Part shown: positions 62,463 through 64,000 of the stretch, piece by piece
Layout of the letters: every line of letters starts with the position of its first letter
How positions within the stretch are numbered: position 1 is the first letter of the stretch
Assembly: GCF_011064615.1 (NCBI RefSeq)
Contig: NZ_JAALJH010000016.1
Location: 57,080 to 121,079, forward strand
Origin: Aquisphaera insulae
Lineage (GTDB): Bacteria; Planctomycetota; Planctomycetia; Isosphaerales; Isosphaeraceae
Direction: 5' to 3'
DNA: 64,000 nt
Notes under the pieces: model-generated
Seen by the model: only the letters and a program-made list of their open reading frames with translations
Told to the model about the DNA's origin: nothing
The model's database searches: none
Program-made: the position numbers and the translations under genes

Positions 62463-62577
62463 CGGCGGGACCTCCCATGACTGGAGTCTAGATCGATGGT
62501 CATCTTGTGTCCACTATGTTGTGCGAAAACGAGCGGCCGAAGACCGCTCAGTCAGCGTTTCAAGACCGATGGCCTCT

Positions 62578-63003
62578 CCTGTTTTCCCAGTCTGCCCATT
62601 TTGGGTGCGTGGCCATCGATCCTGGGGTGCGTGGCCATCGATCCGCGTGGCCATCGATCCGGCCACGTGGCCATCGATCCGGCCATCGATCCTTGGCCTG
62701 GCCATCGATCCTTGGCCTTTTGGTGCATGGCCATCGATCCTTTGGCCATCGATCCTTGGCCATCGATCCGATCGATCCTGATTATCGATCCTGGCCATCG
62801 ATCCCTGTTTTCCCAGTCTGCCCATTTTGGGTGCATGGCCATCGATCCTGGCCATCGATCCTATGTGGCCATCGATCCTATGGCCATCGATCCTATCGAT
62901 CCTATCGATCCTTGGCCATCGATCCGATCGATCCTGGTCATCGATCCCTGTTTTCCCAGTCTGCCCATTTTGGGTGCATGGCCATCGATCCCCATCGATC
63001 CCC
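62578..63003. repeat. Array of GGCCATCGATCC repeats with a 45-bp unit repeated three times
   Basis: About 23 copies of ATCGATCC occur in 425 bases; 16 of them are complete GGCCATCGATCC. Spacing is irregular. Inside, a 45-base unit starting CCTGTTTTCCCAG and ending in GGCCATCGATCC occurs three times, at 62578-62622, 62804-62848 and 62947-62991; the first differs from the others by one base (GTGCGT for GTGCAT). It lies just upstream of the RAYT start. The reading frames through it are low-complexity (WPSI, GHRS, AIDP) and I do not call them a gene. Confidence 0.9.
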
Positions 63004-63278
63004 CCAGCGAATGCAGTATGTTCGATTCCCACAATGGATCTCTTGTGGCCAACGCATGAATTCACATGAAGCGTACAAAGGACTCATCACGATTTGAATT
63101 TTTGGTTGGCTCAGGGACAGACGAAAATGACTGCTTGTACCATTTCTCCCAGCTCTCCCGGGCTGCAGCGTCAGGGGACAGGCATTCCTGTGTGCCATCA
63201 ATCTAACTCCTGCATTTTGACAAAGCACGTGCCACTTTCTTCCTACAGTGCATGACCCTCGATTGATCGGACTAACTG

Positions 63279-63638
63279 ATGCACCAAGACACTAAGCACG
63301 CCGTTGGGATTTTCGCCATCATTTTCTGCATAATCGTAATTGTTATCGTATATATCCTCGCCAATCTTGGACCAACTAGGTCTCAACTCCAGGCATTGAA
63401 GTGGGAAGCCACCCCACTGCTCGGTGCGATTGAACGATACAAGGCGAAGAACTGCCAGTATCCTGAGAGCCTTGACAGCGTCACAGTGCCAGAGGACATT
63501 AAATGCCTACCCGTGGGTCGCTGGATCTATCATTGTGACGAAACACGAAGCAGGTTTTGGATATATACTGGAGAATTTGGCTCATATATTCTGGAATATG
63601 ATAGCCAGCGAGGGTGGATGATACACGACGACGATTAA
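63279..63638 (+). CDS. Small membrane-anchored hypothetical, 119 aa
   Basis: A 119-residue protein with one N-terminal membrane segment (IFAIIFCIIVIVIVYILANL), then a small soluble domain beginning LLGAIERYKAKNCQYPESL, which resembles the helix and YP-containing turn of type II secretion pseudopilin-like proteins, and rich in aromatic residues toward the end (GSYILEYDSQRGWMI). GC is clearly lower than in the rest of the window, suggesting acquisition with the neighbouring repeats. A TTGACA box (63217-63222) lies upstream but the TACAGT -10 is 21 bases away. Family not recognised. Confidence 0.7.
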   Translation: MHQDTKHAVGIFAIIFCIIVIVIVYILANLGPTRSQLQALKWEATPLLGAIERYKAKNCQYPESLDSVTVPEDIKCLPVGRWIYHCDETRSRFWIYTGEFGSYILEYDSQRGWMIHDDD

Positions 63639-63643
63639 GGGAG

Positions 63644-63656
63644 GTATCGGTGGCCA
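63644..63656. repeat. Single copy of GTATCGGTGGCCA
   Basis: A copy of the repeat unit found in the 61015-61090 array, in the same orientation, just after the small membrane gene. The next 60 bases hold related short repeats of GTATCGGG and GTGTTAG. The interval to 63848 has no gene. Confidence 0.7.
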
Positions 63657-63848
63657 GAGGAAGAGGTATCGGGTATCGGGGTATGGGTGTTAGTGTGGGT
63701 GTTAGGGCGGCTGCTTGCACAGCAGGAGCCGCGGGTTGAACTCAGGTCCAGAACGGTGAGATCAGTCATGTAGTTTTCAACACACTGGGTTTTCTTGGTC
63801 CGGTTTAGAGATGGCAACCAGACGACTTACCCAGTCCTAGAGAGAGTC

Positions 63849-64000
63849 ATGCTCGTCGAAGCCTTCGACCATGACGAAGCCTGGAAGAAGGCCTGTCTAA
63901 TGGCGAGAAGGGAACAGGAAGAATATGCCGGAACTTTTCACTGGGATGGTGGACGTCCCGCTGATCTAGCGGGCCACGAAGGCCACGGGCATCGAAGGCC
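63849..64000 (+). CDS. Partial CDS running off the window edge
   Basis: From ATG 63849 a frame is open to the last base, with at least 50 codons. It begins MLVEAFDHDEAWKKACLMAR and is acidic then charged, with no domain visible in this fragment. A weak GAGAG stands in front. The 3' part is outside the window, so the family cannot be named. Confidence 0.4.
   Translation, partial: MLVEAFDHDEAWKKACLMARREQEEYAGTFHWDGGRPADLAGHEGHGHRR

Noticed and set aside
62578..63003. CRISPR array
   Set aside because: Units are 8-12 bases, spacing is irregular and spacers are mostly a few bases; no cas genes nearby.
62496..63097. Long open frames in all frames across the repeat array
   Set aside because: They only translate the 12-base repeat (a multiple of three without stops) into WPSI, GHRS and AIDP runs; no start signal, no domain.

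Overview
The window reads as a piece of chromosome from a planctomycete, most likely of the Isosphaeraceae type (Singulisphaera, Aquisphaera or Paludisphaera-like). The basis is indirect: very high GC coding DNA, many secreted proteins rich in Pro, Ala and Gly, a PEP-CTERM protein, a surface protein with a RQLLS-type N-terminal motif, a giant LamG/beta-propeller/cytochrome c/ThuA protein, a DUF1080 protein, and a hopanoid gene set. There is no rRNA; one tRNA-Ser(GCU) is present. Most of the window is ordinary chromosomal gene order, and only the last 3 kb looks like accessory DNA.

Layout. 0-5.3 kb: a hypothetical gene, an ArsR regulator with an SRPBCC partner behind a recognisable promoter, and two tandem secreted phosphodiesterases. 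5.8-14.6 kb: an SNF2 helicase overlapping a zinc-ribbon partner gene, a cytoplasmic-looking subtilase, a secreted squalene-cyclase-fold protein with a haem motif, a small protein resembling a free subtilase propeptide, and a sulfatase-fold protein whose active site is degenerate. 14.5-23.3 kb: a Pro-rich lipoprotein, a cyclic-nucleotide-binding protein, a PIG-L deacetylase next to glucosamine-6-phosphate deaminase, 2-isopropylmalate synthase, a DUF1990 protein and a divergent SDR. 23.4-34 kb: the 1364-residue multidomain protein, a GNAT, an outer-membrane barrel protein, a lipoprotein, a SurA-like isomerase and a BON-domain protein.

34.3-38.3 kb holds a hopanoid set, shc-hpnH-hpnG, which would cyclise squalene, add adenosine to the hopane and remove adenine. 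Two TIM-barrel sugar isomerase-like genes follow. At 41-44 kb lie two divergently arranged paralogous surface proteins, one PEP-CTERM and one with the RQLLS motif. After an XRE regulator, small secreted proteins and the tRNA come an efflux operon on the minus strand (HlyD adaptor, RbbA-like double ATPase with permease, second permease), each gene overlapping the next by ATGA. Further on are a TPR/zinc protein and a LysR regulator divergent from dabB-dabA, a two-gene inorganic-carbon uptake system.

From 60.7 kb to the end the DNA changes. A RAYT-type (REP-associated) transposase gene is flanked by arrays of short repeats that are inverted relative to each other: about five copies of CGTATCGGTGGCCA on one side and about 23 copies of a core ATCGATCC (16 as GGCCATCGATCC) on the other, with a 45-bp unit repeated three times inside the latter. 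Beyond it are a lower-GC small membrane protein and a gene running off the edge.

No complete, clearly new defence or metabolic system is evident. The best candidates for undescribed biology are the RAYT with inverted repeat arrays, the subtilase plus free propeptide-like protein, the SNF2/zinc-ribbon pair, and the degenerate sulfatase.
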